Assembly (NCBI GenBank): GCA_039707465.1
Contig: CM077643.1
Span: forward strand, 66,776,605-66,840,604
Direction of reading: 5' to 3'
From: Rhabdophis nuchalis
Lineage: Eukaryota > Chordata > Lepidosauria > Squamata > Natricidae
Length of the DNA: 64,000 bases
Both the position numbers and the translations under genes were made by a program. Shown here in pieces: positions 44,899 to 56,344 of the stretch; within the stretch, counting starts at the first letter, position 1; each line of letters opens with the position of its first letter. The notes beneath the pieces are model-generated. The model worked only from the letters and a program-made list of their open reading frames with translations. It had not been told where the DNA came from and ran no database searches.

Positions 44899-46497
44899 AA
44901 GTATAATCATACTGAAAAATTAATGTACTTAGTTGTAAAATGATGCAAATTGAAGCATTTCTCAAGGAGGTTATTTAAATCTTCGTTTTAATAAACAACA
45001 GGGTTTAAAAAAAGAAAAAAAAGAAAGCAACTAATACATTTTAAGAGTTTCCAAGGGTAGTTCTTAAACCTTCTTTCCTGTTGCAATAGGAGTGTATTCT
45101 CAGAGAAAGTTAACTTCAGATGTTGCAGGTGGAGGGGACAATTAATAGAGGTTTGTATTGAATGGAATTCATCCACTAAATCCCATACTGTGTAACATTT
45201 GATTAATGACCACTTCCTTCTGAAATAGCACTTGACACAGAAAGTCCCAGGGTAATGCTGAGATGTTAAGTACCTGTTGTTAAGATCTCTGTAGTAATAA
45301 AACAGTCAGTCCTACTTACCTACCCATACCTGAGGTTACTTAACAACTGTCTTGGTGAAAGTAGTAGAAAAGATTCAGAGATAGTGGAACAGGACAGATG
45401 AGGTTATATGAGTCATTGGGTATATTTTGTCTAACAACTCTGGTACTAGAAAACTCAATTTGTTTTACCATTTCTGTTTGTAAAGCTTGGTATTATTTTT
45501 TCTGGGAAAAATTTAATGAATAGTTTAAAAAAAAACAATTCAAATACTTTTCAGGATTCTGAGAAAAGTATTGGAGCTTCTTCTGTAATCTTTCATATTG
45601 TATAATATTCTCCTTTCATTCTCCAATTTATAGGAACTAATTCACTATGGTCACAAAACAATCAATCTATAAACACTTCAGAAATATTTGTTTTGTCAAG
45701 TTAATGTGGATTTGTTAAAAAAACATGTCTTGAAGAACAATCTTATGTTTTCAGAAGGTAACAACTTTGCTTGATTATGAGAATATTATAGTTATAATAT
45801 ATCAACAAAGCTTTTTGCAATTTACACCATGCTAGCCTAATTAGCAAACAGATTATTAATACATCCAAAATTGTGTTGAAATCCACACTCAAAGGATATT
45901 TCTCAGTGGTTGCAAGAAGAAATGAAATGGGGTACTCACTTTAATTTTTTTATTAAAACTTGGGCAAAAATGGTCTAGAAGAAGAAAAAAGCACAAGATG
46001 ATCTTGATAGTTTAGTGAAGTGGATGGAAAAATAACAAAATGAAATTTGGACATTTGACAACAGTAGTTGTTAAAATAATCTTGAATTGTAATTAATCAG
46101 ATATTGAATATGAATCAGTATTTTTATATGGCTGCACAAAAAGGCAAGTAGAATTATAGGCCAAATAAATAGAAAGACAGTTCCCAAATTATGAAACACA
46201 TTTCTACTCTGTTCTATATTAATAATATTCTTCTTAAGTACTATACCCAGTTCAGAATAGCACAGGTCAGCTAGACTAGCTAAATCCAAAGTAGCACAGG
46301 TCAGCTAGACTAGCTAGATCCAAAGTAGCAGAACTAAGTTTATCAGGAGTGCAAATGAAAACTAAATTCCGTATGTATAGATTGAGGGGATGGATATATT
46401 TAGTCTTGAGCAAAGTTGGTATTAGAGAGAACATGCTACCATTCTTCAAATACTTAAAGAGATGTCAACAAATGTATTTGAGTTTCTCTGGCATCTC
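44899..46497. other. No recognised gene; one tandem duplication
   Basis: A 34-bp unit (AGCACAGGTCAGCTAGACTA and onward) is repeated twice at 46259-46292 and 46293-46326. Otherwise nothing recognised. Confidence 0.5.
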
Positions 46498-46513
46498 AAA
46501 AAACCCACAAAAC

Positions 46514-47072
46514 TTAGCTTCAAAAAAACAACCAGGAAAGCTAGGATTGGAAGAGAGAATGACAGCTATGGAAACAGTGTTAAACTCCTTGGTGCTGGAA
46601 ATCAGAGAATTTAGAAAAGATCACACTAGCACTAAACTTGAACTTTTGGAGACACAGAAAAAATTGATGGAGAACACACAGAAGACCGAGGAGTTGGAGG
46701 TGGGGCTGCCTGGGGCAAAGGGGGATCTTAAAAATATTAATACGGAAATTGGAGATTTGTCTGGTCATGTGTCTAGGATGGATTTTGAGAGGATGTCATA
46801 TTTTTTAAGATTTCAGAATATTTCTGAGGAATCTTGTGATTCTGCCTTCCTGATCTCATGAGTACAATTTTATCAGACTATTTACGTAAACCCAAAGAGG
46901 AGATCAGGGGGGACATTGACCTAGTCTACAGAATAAACTCAGCATATGCCAGGATGAATGAAGTACCCAGAGAGATACATATTAAATTTGTTAGAAGGTC
47001 GACGAGGGAGGGAATCTTGAAGGCGCAGAGGGAGGGTCCATTAATTTACCAACAAAAGCAAATCGCTATCTT
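46514..47072 (+). pseudogene. ORF1p-like, N-terminal part of truncated copy
   Basis: Encodes the coiled coil (LEERMTAMETVLNSLVLEI) and the start of the RRM (SYFLRFQNISEES). A frameshift near 46845-46860 moves the reading to MSTILSDYLRKPKEE and KFVRRSTREGILKAQ. The coding part then stops at the nested insertion site (IYQQKQIAI). Confidence 0.85.
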
Positions 47073-49078
47073 TTTTTTTTATATTGAAAAAGTTTTATTG
47101 AGTTTACATTTTTTGTGGGGTAGGGTAAGGGTTACATAGAAATTTTGAGAGTGGTCACGTCAAAGTCGTCGGCTCCTCCGGAACCTCAAATTACATTATT
47201 AAAAAGAAAAAAAAGAAACATTTCACATAACACTACAAGCTGGGAGCAAGTACATATTCCTAAATTTTTCAGTTATATACTGTCAGTCAATTGCAAAAAT
47301 CCAGATTACAAATATCATACAATATTACTCAAAAGAAAAACCAGGGCAAAGTTATTTTTTAGATCTAAGTCTCTTGGCAATTGTATCTTCCCCCTTCTCC
47401 CCCGGGCCCCCAGCGGGCGGGGCCATGGCTCCCCCTGCCCCCCCTGGATCTTCTCCCAGGACAGAGGAATGTTTTTTAAGAAAGGCTTCCACCTCAGCAA
47501 CTGTTTTAATCTTTACTCTACCTCCTTCCCAGAACACCAGCATCCCTTCGGGTATCACCCACTTGAACCAGATCCCATGATCAAACAATGCTTTAGACAA
47601 GAAGGAAAATTTCCTTCTGGCTTCTCTAATTTTTCTTGGAATCTGCTTCAAGACGGTAATCTCCTTTTGTTGGTAAATCATAGGACTCCCTCTTTGCGCC
47701 TTCAAGATTTCCTCTCTGGTTGACCTTCTAACAAATTTTACATGTATCTCTCTGGGTACTTCATTCATCCTAGCATATGCAGAATTTATTCTGTAGACTA
47801 GGTCAATGTCCCCTCTGATCTCATCTTTGGGTTTATGTAAATAGTCTGCAATAAGTGTACTCATAAGATCAGGGAGACATTCACCATCCATCTCAGAAAC
47901 ATTCTGGAATCTCAAAAAATATGTCATCCTTTCCAAATCAATCCTAGTCACATGCGCATTTATTTCCACAACCTCATTAGAAACATTTTAAATCTCTCCC
48001 TTAGCCCCCTCCAGCCCCCCTTTCAATTCTTCATTCTTCTGTGTATTCTCAAGCACTTGTTTTCGAGTGTCCAATAGTTCCTTTTTAAAGTTGACATTTT
48101 CTGCCCTCTGAGCCTTAATTTCTGATACCAAATTTTGTATAACAGTTTCAAGGGCAGTCATTCTTTGTTCAAGGCTTGCGAGCGTTGCTTCTTGCGCCAT
48201 GTTTAGCTGTTAAAATCCGTACCAGTAAAATGGCGTTTTTAGGGTGGGGCTGGTAAGGCAGATCAGGAGTCCAAAGTCCTCAAAGTTGTACAGCTGCAAA
48301 ATTCAGAAGCCAACAGAGAAACACTTTTCCAACTCCATAGGTATAATAACGAAGGCAATCCAGAAAGGAAAACACAAATCCAAAAAAAGAAAATTCTTCA
48401 TCAATAATTAGAGGAAGTCCAAATCGCAAAGAGACACTGGTAATTTTCCATAGGTCATAGTCAGTCGGGGACAAAGAGAAGCCATTTTCCGCCCAAACTC
48501 AGAGCCCGAGGGAGAAAGCGGTTAAAAAGCAAAAAAGAAACTGTTTCAGCCAGACCTCGAGACATAATTGCAAACAAGCCACAAAGTACTTTCCCTTGTT
48601 AGAGACCATCCAGATTTAAAGTTTCCGATTCCTCGCAACGAGGCATTTCCGAGTGCCGCTTTTAGTCCAAGGGGGGGGTTTTAGGAACAAACGCCCCCCT
48701 CCAGTCCCTTTCAGCCCGGCTGACAGTACACAAAAAAAAAGTTTTAAACGCTCACTCTCCGCTCGCAGCTGAGGTCCCGAAAAGCCTCCCGACTCTTCCG
48801 ATCTTCTCTCTTCATAGAATTAAATGGTGCCGCCAACCTTTGGCGAAGGGAAGACCCCCCGCAGCATGTCCTCTTCCACCTAAGCCGAGGAGCAGGGTCG
48901 CTCTCCCCGCTGCCGCGGGGGGGGGCCTTCCCTGTCGAGCCGGCTTTACGGGAGAAGCCCCAAACAAGGGGCTTCTCGCCCCCGTGGGGGGGCAGGAAAA
49001 GGATCAAAGCGGCGAGCGAACCCTAAGTTCGCCCGTCGCCGCCGGAGCCGGAACCGGAAGCCTGCAAATCGCTATCTT
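47058..49078 (-). mobile_element. Full-length HAL1-like element nested in another copy
   Basis: The element occupies 47073-49063 on the minus strand (about 1,990 bp). A perfect 15-bp duplication GCAAATCGCTATCTT lies at 47058-47072 and 49064-49078, derived from ORF1 of the outer copy. The 5' UTR (49063-48201) is GC-rich and starts GGCTTCCGGTTCCGGCTCCG. Then come ORF1 and the 3' UTR, ending in poly-A (poly-T at 47071-47080 on the plus strand). Its length and ends match 11809-13798. Confidence 0.92.
47352..48200 (-). pseudogene. ORF1p-like with one premature stop
   Basis: Starts at ATG 48200 with MAQEATLASLEQRMTALE and keeps the same frame to RLRSKK at 47352. The only break is a TAA at 47988-47990, where the intact copy has Lys (GEIKNV): a single substitution. 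All other landmarks are present: coiled coil, YFLRFQNVSE, REIHVKFVRRSTREE, SKALFDHGIWFKW. Total length 282 codons, as in the intact copy. Confidence 0.88.
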
Positions 49079-49399
49079 GAAGCAAATCCCCCCAAAAAAA
49101 TTAGAGAGGTGAGGAGGAAATATTCCTTCTTATCTAAAAAATTGTTTAACCACGGGACTTGGTTTAAGTGGGTGATGCCAGAAGGAATGCTGGTGTTCTG
49201 GGAAGGAGGAAGAGTTAGGATTAAAACAGTTGCTGAGGCGGAAGCCTTTCTTAAAAAACATTCCTCTATCCTGGGGGAAGATTCAGGGGGGGTGGAGGGG
49301 GCCGCGGCCCCACCCGCTGGGGGCCAGGAGGGAGAACAAAAAGACACAATTGCTAAGAGACTTAGATCTAAAAATGACTTTTATCTTTATTTTTATTAA
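49079..49399 (+). pseudogene. ORF1p-like, C-terminal part of truncated copy
   Basis: Resumes after the nested insertion: KQIPPKK, a frame shift, then RRKYSFLSKKLFNHGTWFKW, the WEGGRVRIKTVAEAEAFLKK segment and RLRSK. It lacks the normal stop because of divergence. Confidence 0.82.
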
Positions 49400-49663
49400 T
49401 ACAGTATAATTTTTTATCTGGATGTTTGTATACGACTGCCAGTATAGAATTTTGAATTTACATGTATGCATTTATTTTCACCTTGTTGTACTACTGAAAA
49501 ATGTATTACCAATGTCTTATGAAGAAGCCCGGGAGGGGCCAATGTTCCCGACGTGAAAGTTCTCAAAATATCTTTTCAACTCACCTTACCCTACCCTTTT
49601 TGTTATAAAAATTTGTAAAACTCAATAAAACTTTTTCAATATAAAAAAAAAAACCCACAAAAC

Positions 49664-50374
49664 CAAATGACCTTACATTAAAAGGAGTTTAAAAATGGAT
49701 CCAATTTCCTGGAGAAGAAATTGTTTTTTTCTTTGATCAATGTGGACAGATATCCATCAGGAATACAGTACTTTAATCTGGATTCCTACACAGACCAAGG
49801 TTTTAAATGTGATTAATGTTGGGATACTGCTGGTTTAACAGCGAGTTTAGTAAGCGCGTCCCTTGCATGTGAACATGTATGCCTAAAGCACTTGGGTGCA
49901 GCACTGAAAATGGAGCATTGAGACACTCAGCTGCTTACCTTCCAAGTCAGCAATGGTAAGTAGAACAGCGAGGGGGAGAAATCAGCTGTGCTTCACATTG
50001 AGATGAGCTAGAAAGCAGGAAATAAAGGACAGAATAAGGCAGGGGTGGGTGGACGGGGCCAACTGATCGTCAAAACTATTGGTTTGTCTGAACTGGTCTG
50101 AACTGGCTGAATACCACATCTGAATGTGATGCCCTAAGCAACCTTTTAGTTCTATGTTACTAACAGAATCTGAACTGCATGAAAATAGGTTTTTAGGACT
50201 GGTTCAGTAAGTTCAGTAGACAGAACCATAGTGGTCAATACTGTAATTCAACATTATAATATCTCTTTGGGAACTCTAAGATTAATTTGAAGTTTTATAA
50301 TCCTGCAATTATTTCTAAATTGAATTTGTTATTAGTAACATGTATGCCAATGGTTAGATAGTATCATCAACACA
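49664..50374. other. No recognised gene; possible hAT relic
   Basis: 50040-50121 begins CAGGGGTGGGTGGAC and ends GAATACCACATCTG like the CAGTGGTGGG MITEs. I see no matching 8-bp flanks. Confidence 0.35.
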
Positions 50375-50505
50375 GTGGGCATGGATGTGGGCAGATTCCG
50401 GCAGACAGTGCAGGATTTGGGGGAACTGACATGCTGTGGTCCATGGACTTGCAAAGAGTCAGGCATGATTAGTGACTGCACCACAACATGTTTATCAAAA
50501 CGATA
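50375..50505 (+). mobile_element. BovB/RTE 3' end relic
   Basis: GGCAGACAGTGCAGGATTTG, CTGTGGTCCATGGACTTGCA and AGAGTCAGGCATGATTAGTG match the BovB tail pattern seen at 23936-24040. Confidence 0.7.
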
Positions 50506-51210
50506 TCAACAATAATTATAAAACTCTGCTAAAATGAGCACAAACAATTTACCTATGGAGCCAGAGTTCAGTTTTCAGAAACATCTGGTGAACAGAAATG
50601 TTTCTTGGCTTCAGAAAAAACAAAGATAAACTGCTTTACTGTTTGGAATGTGCTTGGCATTTTCAGAAAATAAGATGCTGTGAATTGAGCTGGGGAATGG
50701 AAAAACATTTAAAGCAAAGATTGCTAGGCATCAAGGGATCTTGAAGAAGAATGAACTGCTGCAAGGTAAGATCCTCCGTCGTTGAAAGTTGTACTTGCCT
50801 TCCACGTACTTCAGAGATTTCTCACCTAAATCTCACAGGGCTCCTTTAGATTTGATGACAAATACTTTAGAAGCTTCAAACAAGAATTATAACTTTCTTT
50901 CTATGGACCTGCTCATGTTGCAGAGATTTATAGCCTGCAAGGAAGAGGCTGCTGAATGGAGGAGGGTTCCCCCCGCCCCTCAGGTAGTGCAGAAGAGTTA
51001 TAGTAAAAGAATTCATAATATATATGAAATAATAAGAGTAGGTTTAATTACAGACAATTTTACCTTAAGTAGCGTTAAGACACGGAGGAGAAAACACAGT
51101 GGAAATAGGAGCCTGATGGAGTCAAATAGCGTAAACTCTTTGGGCTGCATTTCAATAAAATACTGCAAATGTAAAAGTTAAATCAATAAGGCATTGTGGA
51201 TTGATTTTTT

Positions 51211-51214
<4 letters not shown>
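50506..51214. other. No recognised gene
   Basis: A 130-codon frame at 50789-51181 has no recognised domain and no support as a gene. Confidence 0.4.

Positions 51215-51277
<63 letters not shown>
51215..51277 (+). repeat. (AAT)n microsatellite
   Basis: About 20 AAT units directly before the LINE remnant. Confidence 0.95.
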
Positions 51278-51800
51278 GAAAAAAGTATGGTTCATTGAGA
51301 TTGCAGTACCTGGTGATGCATTAATTGAAAATAAGCAGCAAGAAGAAATCACAAAGGAAGTAAATAAAGGAGGCCTTTTGAAGACAACTAAGTCAAAAGC
51401 TGAATATAAGAAAGAAGTAATTGAGAAGTGAGCTGAAAATTGGAAAAGCAAAGCTATGCATGGCCAATACTTGAAAAGTATTGAAGGCAAAGCTGACCAA
51501 AAACTAACTTGGAACTGGTTAAGATCAGTACAGAAAAAAGAAACAGAAGGCTTTATTTTGGCAGCTGAAGAACAAGCCTTAGCCACAAAATGCATGAAGG
51601 CAAAAATTCAACTTGTTACCACCAACAGCAAATGTCACCTCTGTAATGAGAGAGATGAGACAGTCAACCACTTGATCAGTGGGTGCAGCAAAATTTCACA
51701 AACTGACTACCTACAATGCCATGACCGCGTTGCTAAGATCATCCACTGGAAATTGTGCCAGAAGTTTGGATTTGAGTATAGCAAAAACCCTCAATCATTC
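51278..51800 (+). pseudogene. LINE ORF C-terminal remnant, clade not assigned
   Basis: One frame reads IEIAVPGDALIENKQQEEI, then KAEYKKEVIEK, a TGA stop near 51430 and SKAMHGQYLKSIEGK. It continues with KKETEGFILAAEEQALATK and a zinc-knuckle-like CHLCNERDETVNHLISGC (about 51635-51690), then HWKLCQKFGF. The knuckle and flanks resemble the RT C-terminus of a widespread metazoan LINE type. In those elements an IDVAVPGD-like segment normally lies after the knuckle, whereas here the similar segment lies before it. The catalytic RT domain is absent. Confidence 0.6.
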
Positions 51801-52115
51801 CCAGCATTAGGTTCTTCTCCAGTCCTTCCTTTTCATTAGGTGGCCAAAGTATTTCCGTTAATTTATTCGATATTACCAAATATCAAAAATAGTTAACTGG
51901 CAAAATAGCACCCAAAAAGGTAAAAAAATAAGGGTGACCAGGGAGAGAGTCGGGATTAGGGAGTTTGAGTGATCCAACTCAGCATTTTAGAATAGCTTCC
52001 TATGTTGTAATATACATTCCCTAACATTTCTGATGTGGAGAAAAAAGCCAATTCATGACAAGGGAACAGAACCTTTCAGTGCCTTTCCCCCCAAAATAAG
52101 GGCCAGAAAATTTAA
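51801..52115. other. No recognised feature
   Basis: Nothing recognised. Confidence 0.4.
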
Positions 52116-54598
52116 TTTAATTATTAGATTTAATTATTAGATTTATAAACCGCCCCCTCTCCCCAAAGGGACTCAGGGCAGTGTACAGGAAAAAATTAAA
52201 AAACCATATAAAACATACAATATATAAAAACAAATTAAATTAACCTGTGCTAAAATTTAAGAACATTAAAATACAACCCACCTATGCTAAAATTCCCTAA
52301 AATCTAAAATCCATATACGTATTTGGCAGATATTATGTTATGAGAGTCAAAACTGTTTACGCAAGACCAGCTTGTTGAAATAAATATGTTTTAAGTGAGC
52401 GGCGAAAGAGGGGAAGGTCTGTTATAGTGCGAAGTTTGGGGGGTAGGTCGTTCCAAGAGGGCCGGCCCAGCCACAGAGAAGGCCCTACCCCTGGGCACCA
52501 CTAGCCGGCATTGACCGGCGGTTGGTACCCTCAGTAGGCCCACTCTGTGGGAGCATATCGGACGCAGGGAGGTATGTGGCAGAAGACGGTCCCGTAGGTA
52601 GCTAGGCCCCGAGCCATGGAGCGATTTGAAGATGGTGACAAGTACCTTGAAGCGCACCCGGAAGGCCACTGATAGTGCAGCTCGCGCAGGAGAGGTGTTA
52701 CGTGGGAGTAACGAGAAGCTCCCAGAATCCCCCGCGTGGCCGCATTCTGAACCAACTGGAGCCTCGGGGTGCACCTCAAGGGGAGCCCCATGTAGAGAGC
52801 GTTGCAATAGTCTAAGCGAGACATCACGAGTGCCTGAGTGACAGTGCAGAGGGCGTCTCGGTCCAGAAAGGGACGCAACTGGCGTACCAGGCGAACCTGG
52901 TAGAATGCCCCCCTGGTCACGGCCGTCACATGGTTGTCTAGGGACAGCCGGGAATCCAGGAGGACGCCCAAGTTGTGAGCCCTTTCCACGGGGGCCAATG
53001 ACTCGCCACCGATAACCAGCGATGGAGTAAGCTGGCTATGCCAAGATGCCGGAAACCACAGCCACTCGGTCTTGGACGGGTTGAGCCAGAGTTTGTTACT
53101 TCCCATCCAGAGCCACACGGCTTCCAAGCACTGGGACATCACTTTGACGGCATCGTTGGGGTGGTTGGGGGTAGATATGTACAGCTGAGTATCATCAGCG
53201 TACAGATGGTACTCTACCCCACAACCACGAATGATCTCACCCAGCGGCTTCATGTAGATGTTAAACAGGAGGGGTGAGAGGATCGACCCCTGAGGCACCC
53301 CATAAATGAGTGGTCTCGAGGTCGACCTCTGCCCTCCTGCCAATACAAATTGCGACCGGCCGGAGAGGTAGGAGAAGAACCACTGTAAAACAGTGCCCCC
53401 CCATCCCAACCTCTCCAGTCGGTGCAATAGGATACCATGGTCGATGGTATCGAAAGCCGCTGAGAGATCTAATAGGACCAGGATAGAAGAGAAACCCCTA
53501 TCTCTGGCCCTCCGAGATCATCCACCAACGCGACCAATGCCGTCTCGGTGCTGTGCCCAGGTCGGAAGCCGGACTGGCGTGGGTCTAGATAAGCAGTTTC
53601 CTCCAGGTGCCGAGAGAACTGCTGTACCACCACACTCTCTACAACCTTCGCCAAAAAGTGAAGGTTGGAGACCGGACGATAGTTAGTTAGTAATGCTGGG
53701 TCCAGGGAGGGCTTCTTGAGGAGGGGTCTCACCATTGCCTCTTTAAGGGAGGTCGGCAAGAACCCCTCACTAAGAGAAGCGTTCACAATTCCCTGGAGCC
53801 AGCCTCGTGTCACCTCCCAGGAGGCCAGTACCAGCCAGGAAGGACACGGGTCCAATAAACATGTGGTGGCATTCAGACGCCTCGGCAACCTGTCCATGTC
53901 TCCGGAAGTAACAAAGTCGAACTCGTCCCATGAAACGGTCTCAAGACCTGCCTCGGACGGCCTGCCCAGATCTATTGAAATGGAGGCCAAGTCGTCCCGA
54001 ATCCGAGCGATTTTGTCCTGCAGATAACCTTGAACTCCTCTGCTCTACCCTGCAGGGGAGCTTCCCGCGACCCCTGATGGAGAAGGGAGCGGGTCACTCT
54101 GAACAGGGCAGCAGGGCGGTTATCTGTGGACGCAATAAGGGTGGCAAGATGACTACGTTTTGCCACTCTTATTGCCACTAGGTAGGTCTTTGTATAAGAC
54201 CTCACTAGTGTTCGGTCGGATTCGGAACGAGTGGACCTCCATCTGCTCTCTAGGCGTCTCTTGCGGCGCTTCATCACCCTTTGCTCCCCAGAAAAGCAAG
54301 GGGCCAGGGTGGATCGGCGCCGCGTGAGAGGCTGCAAGGGCACGACCCAGTCCAAGGCCCCCGTGGCCGCACTATTCCATGCGGCCACTAAGTCCTCGGT
54401 CGAGTCGTGGGTGAGGGTTACAGGCATAGGCCCAAGCTCCGTCTGGAACCTCTCCGGGTCCATCAGGCGCCTGGGGCAGAACCATCTAGGAGTCTCGGGT
54501 TCCGCCTCCACATGGTGGGGTGTAGCCGTCGGAAAGTCCAGCCGCAGGAGCGAGTGATCTGACCATGACAGGGGTTCGATGACTAATTCCCCTACTCC
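52116..54598 (-). mobile_element. L2/L3-like LINE, longest copy in window
   Basis: Minus-strand copy of about 2.5 kb reaching from the end of the endonuclease domain (SWSDH-like, near 54560) through RT to the 3' UTR and an AT-rich tail. It is 5' truncated at about 54598, where a CR1 tail begins. Confidence 0.88.
52391..54511 (-). pseudogene. L3-like ORF2, frame-broken
   Basis: Three consecutive frames: 54511-53972 (linker after the endonuclease domain), 53990-53469 (RT fingers: LKEAMVRPLLKKPSLDP, SGFRPGHSTETALV) and 53427-52531 (RT palm: [24 protein letters not shown] with catalytic Asp pair). The C-terminus (SRLDYCNALYMGLP, then [14 protein letters not shown]) runs to 52391 in another frame. 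Frame changes near 53980, 53440-53470 and 52690 inactivate it. Confidence 0.85.
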
Positions 54599-55200
54599 TG
54601 ATGATTACAAAGCTCTTATACAACAATATAATAGCAGAGTTGGAAGGGACCTTGGAGGTCTTCTACTCCAATCCCTTGCCTAGGCAGGAAACCTTATATT
54701 GTTTCAGACAAATGGCTATCCAACATCTTCTTAAAGACTTCCAGCGTTGGGGCATTCACAACTTCTGGAGGCAAGCTGTTCCACTGATTACGATAATTGT
54801 TCTAACTATCAGGAAATTTCTCCTCAGTTCTAAGTTGCTTCTCTCCTTGATTAGTTTCCACTCATTGATTCTTGTTCTACACTTAGGTGCCTTGGACAAT
54901 AGCTTGACTCCCTCTTTTTTGTGGCAACCCCTGAGATATTGGAACACTGCTATCATGTCTCCCCTAGTCCTTCTTTTCATTAAACTAGACATACCCAGTT
55001 CCTGTAACTTCATATGTTTTAGTCTCCAGTCCCCTAATCATCTTTGTTGCTCTTCTCTGCACTCTTTCTAGAGTCTCCACATCTTTTTTACATCGTGGTG
55101 ACCAAAACTGAATGCAGTATTCAAAGTGTGGCCTTACCAAGGCATTATAAAGTGGTATTAACACTTCACGTGATCTTGATTCTATCCCTCTGTTTATGCA

Positions 55201-55247
55201 ATTTCATGCAACCAATTTCATTGTAATTTTAGTACAATGACAATAAA

Positions 55248-55284
<37 letters not shown>

Positions 55285-55287
55285 ATT
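55201..55287 (-). repeat. Short insertion with (GATG)n-like tail inside CR1
   Basis: The stretch TTTCATTGTAATTTTAGTAC, AATGACAATAAAG followed by (ATG)n interrupts CR1 between TTTATGCA and CAGCCTAG, by comparison with 63240-63260. It looks like a very short 3' end of another retroelement. Confidence 0.6.
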
Positions 55288-55775
55288 CAGCCTAGAACTG
55301 TGTTGGCTTTTTTGGAAGCTGCTACACACTGCTGGCTCATATTTAAACGGTTGTCCACTAGGACTCCAAGATCCCTCTGACAGTTACTACTATTGAGCAA
55401 GGTACCACATATACTGTACCTGTGCATTTTGTTTTTCTTGTCTAAATGTAGAACCTTACTTTTTTCACCATTCAATTTCATTTTGTTAGATAGTGCCCAA
55501 TGTTTAGATTTGTCAAGATCCTTCTGTATCTTAAGCCTATCTTCTGGAGTGTTGGCTATTCCTGCCAGCTTGGTGTCATCTGCAAATTTGATGAGTTCCC
55601 CATTTATTCCCTTATCCAAATCATTGATGAGGATGTTGAAGAGTACTGGGCCTAAAACCGAGCCTTGGGGTACTCCACTGCATACTTCCCTCTCTTCTGT
55701 TCCAAAGCTGTTGGAACAGAAAAAACCAGTTCCTTTTATAAAATATGTAAATCTCGGAGAGGAGAAAATGAACAT
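55287..55775 (-). pseudogene. CR1 reverse transcriptase fragment
   Basis: 162 codons: [60 protein letters not shown] and DLGVLVDNRLNMSQQC. The FADD box contains the catalytic Asp pair. 5' truncated at about 55745, where the reading becomes unrelated, and interrupted at 55287. Confidence 0.88.
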
Positions 55776-55802
55776 CTCATGTAGGTTGGCCTTTGCGAGA
55801 TG

Positions 55803-56145
55803 AAAGATTGACTAGTAGAGCTGTAGGTACTGATCTCAAGGATTCTTTTTGATATTAATAACTGACAGGCAAGGCACAGCATCCAGCTTCAGGACAGACA
55901 TTTGCCATGTTACTGATGTGAAAATGTGTTATAAAAGCAAAGGGTTTCAAATGATAAAAGCAGATAGATGAGGCCAGTTGTTTATAAGGTTCCCAAATAA
56001 CAAAACGATGAGATATTTAAGTTCAAGGGCCAGTAGATGTATTTTGAAAGATTTTTTAAAAAGCTTTTACAGTACCATGCTATTTTATTTATTTTGCCTT
56101 TATTTTATTTTTATTTTTTATTTTTTTATTTTATTTTTTTGTCTC
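55803..56145. other. No recognised feature
   Basis: AT-rich sequence with a (TTTTA)n-like tract at 56085-56140. Confidence 0.4.
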
Positions 56146-56304
56146 TTTGAATCCATTTTGATTCCTGGGAACTGCCTGGGCAAGTCCCTTCTTCCTAGGG
56201 CTGGAAAGGAGTGACTGGTCGAAGGTCATTCAGATGGCTTTGAGCCTAAGGCAGGACTAAAACTCATGTTCTCCTAGGTTCTAGCCTGACTCCTTAACCA
56301 TTAT
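56146..56304 (-). mobile_element. tRNA-derived SINE relic
   Basis: CTGGAAAGGAGTGACTGGTC, AGGTCATTCAGATGGCTTTG and TAGCCTGACTCCTTAACCAT match the relic at 43574-43752. Confidence 0.6.
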
Positions 56305-56344
56305 AAGAAACTCGATCATACTACAGGAAGCAAATGGTTTCTTA

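Larger units (their letters stand above)
46498..49663 (+). mobile_element. 5'-truncated HAL1-like element, split by a nested copy
   Basis: The element starts at 46514 inside ORF1 and ends in poly-A after CAATAAAACTTTTTCAATAT (about 49640). Direct repeats ACCCACAAAAC-type (46498-46513, AAAAAACCCACAAAAC; 49651-49663 after the A-run) mark the insertion. The same 3' UTR as 13521-13798 follows ORF1. A second HAL1-like element is inserted at 47073-49063. Confidence 0.88.
54605..55800 (-). mobile_element. CR1 LINE 3' part
   Basis: Minus-strand CR1 from the RT palm ([23 protein letters not shown]) to the 3' tail at 54640 (TAGCAGAGTTGGAAGGGACC). An 87-bp insertion with ACAATGACAATAAAG and (ATG)n lies at about 55201-55287. 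Confidence 0.9.

Noticed and set aside
50040..50121. Further hAT MITE copy
   Set aside because: Ends resemble the CAGTGGTGGG family but I found no 8-bp flanking duplication, so it is only noted in the region entry.
50789..51181. 130-codon frame
   Set aside because: No recognised domain; the sequence composition is like its non-coding surroundings.
55940..56300. Small host gene near 55978-56214
   Set aside because: The frame is mostly a translated poly-T/A tract followed by a SINE relic.
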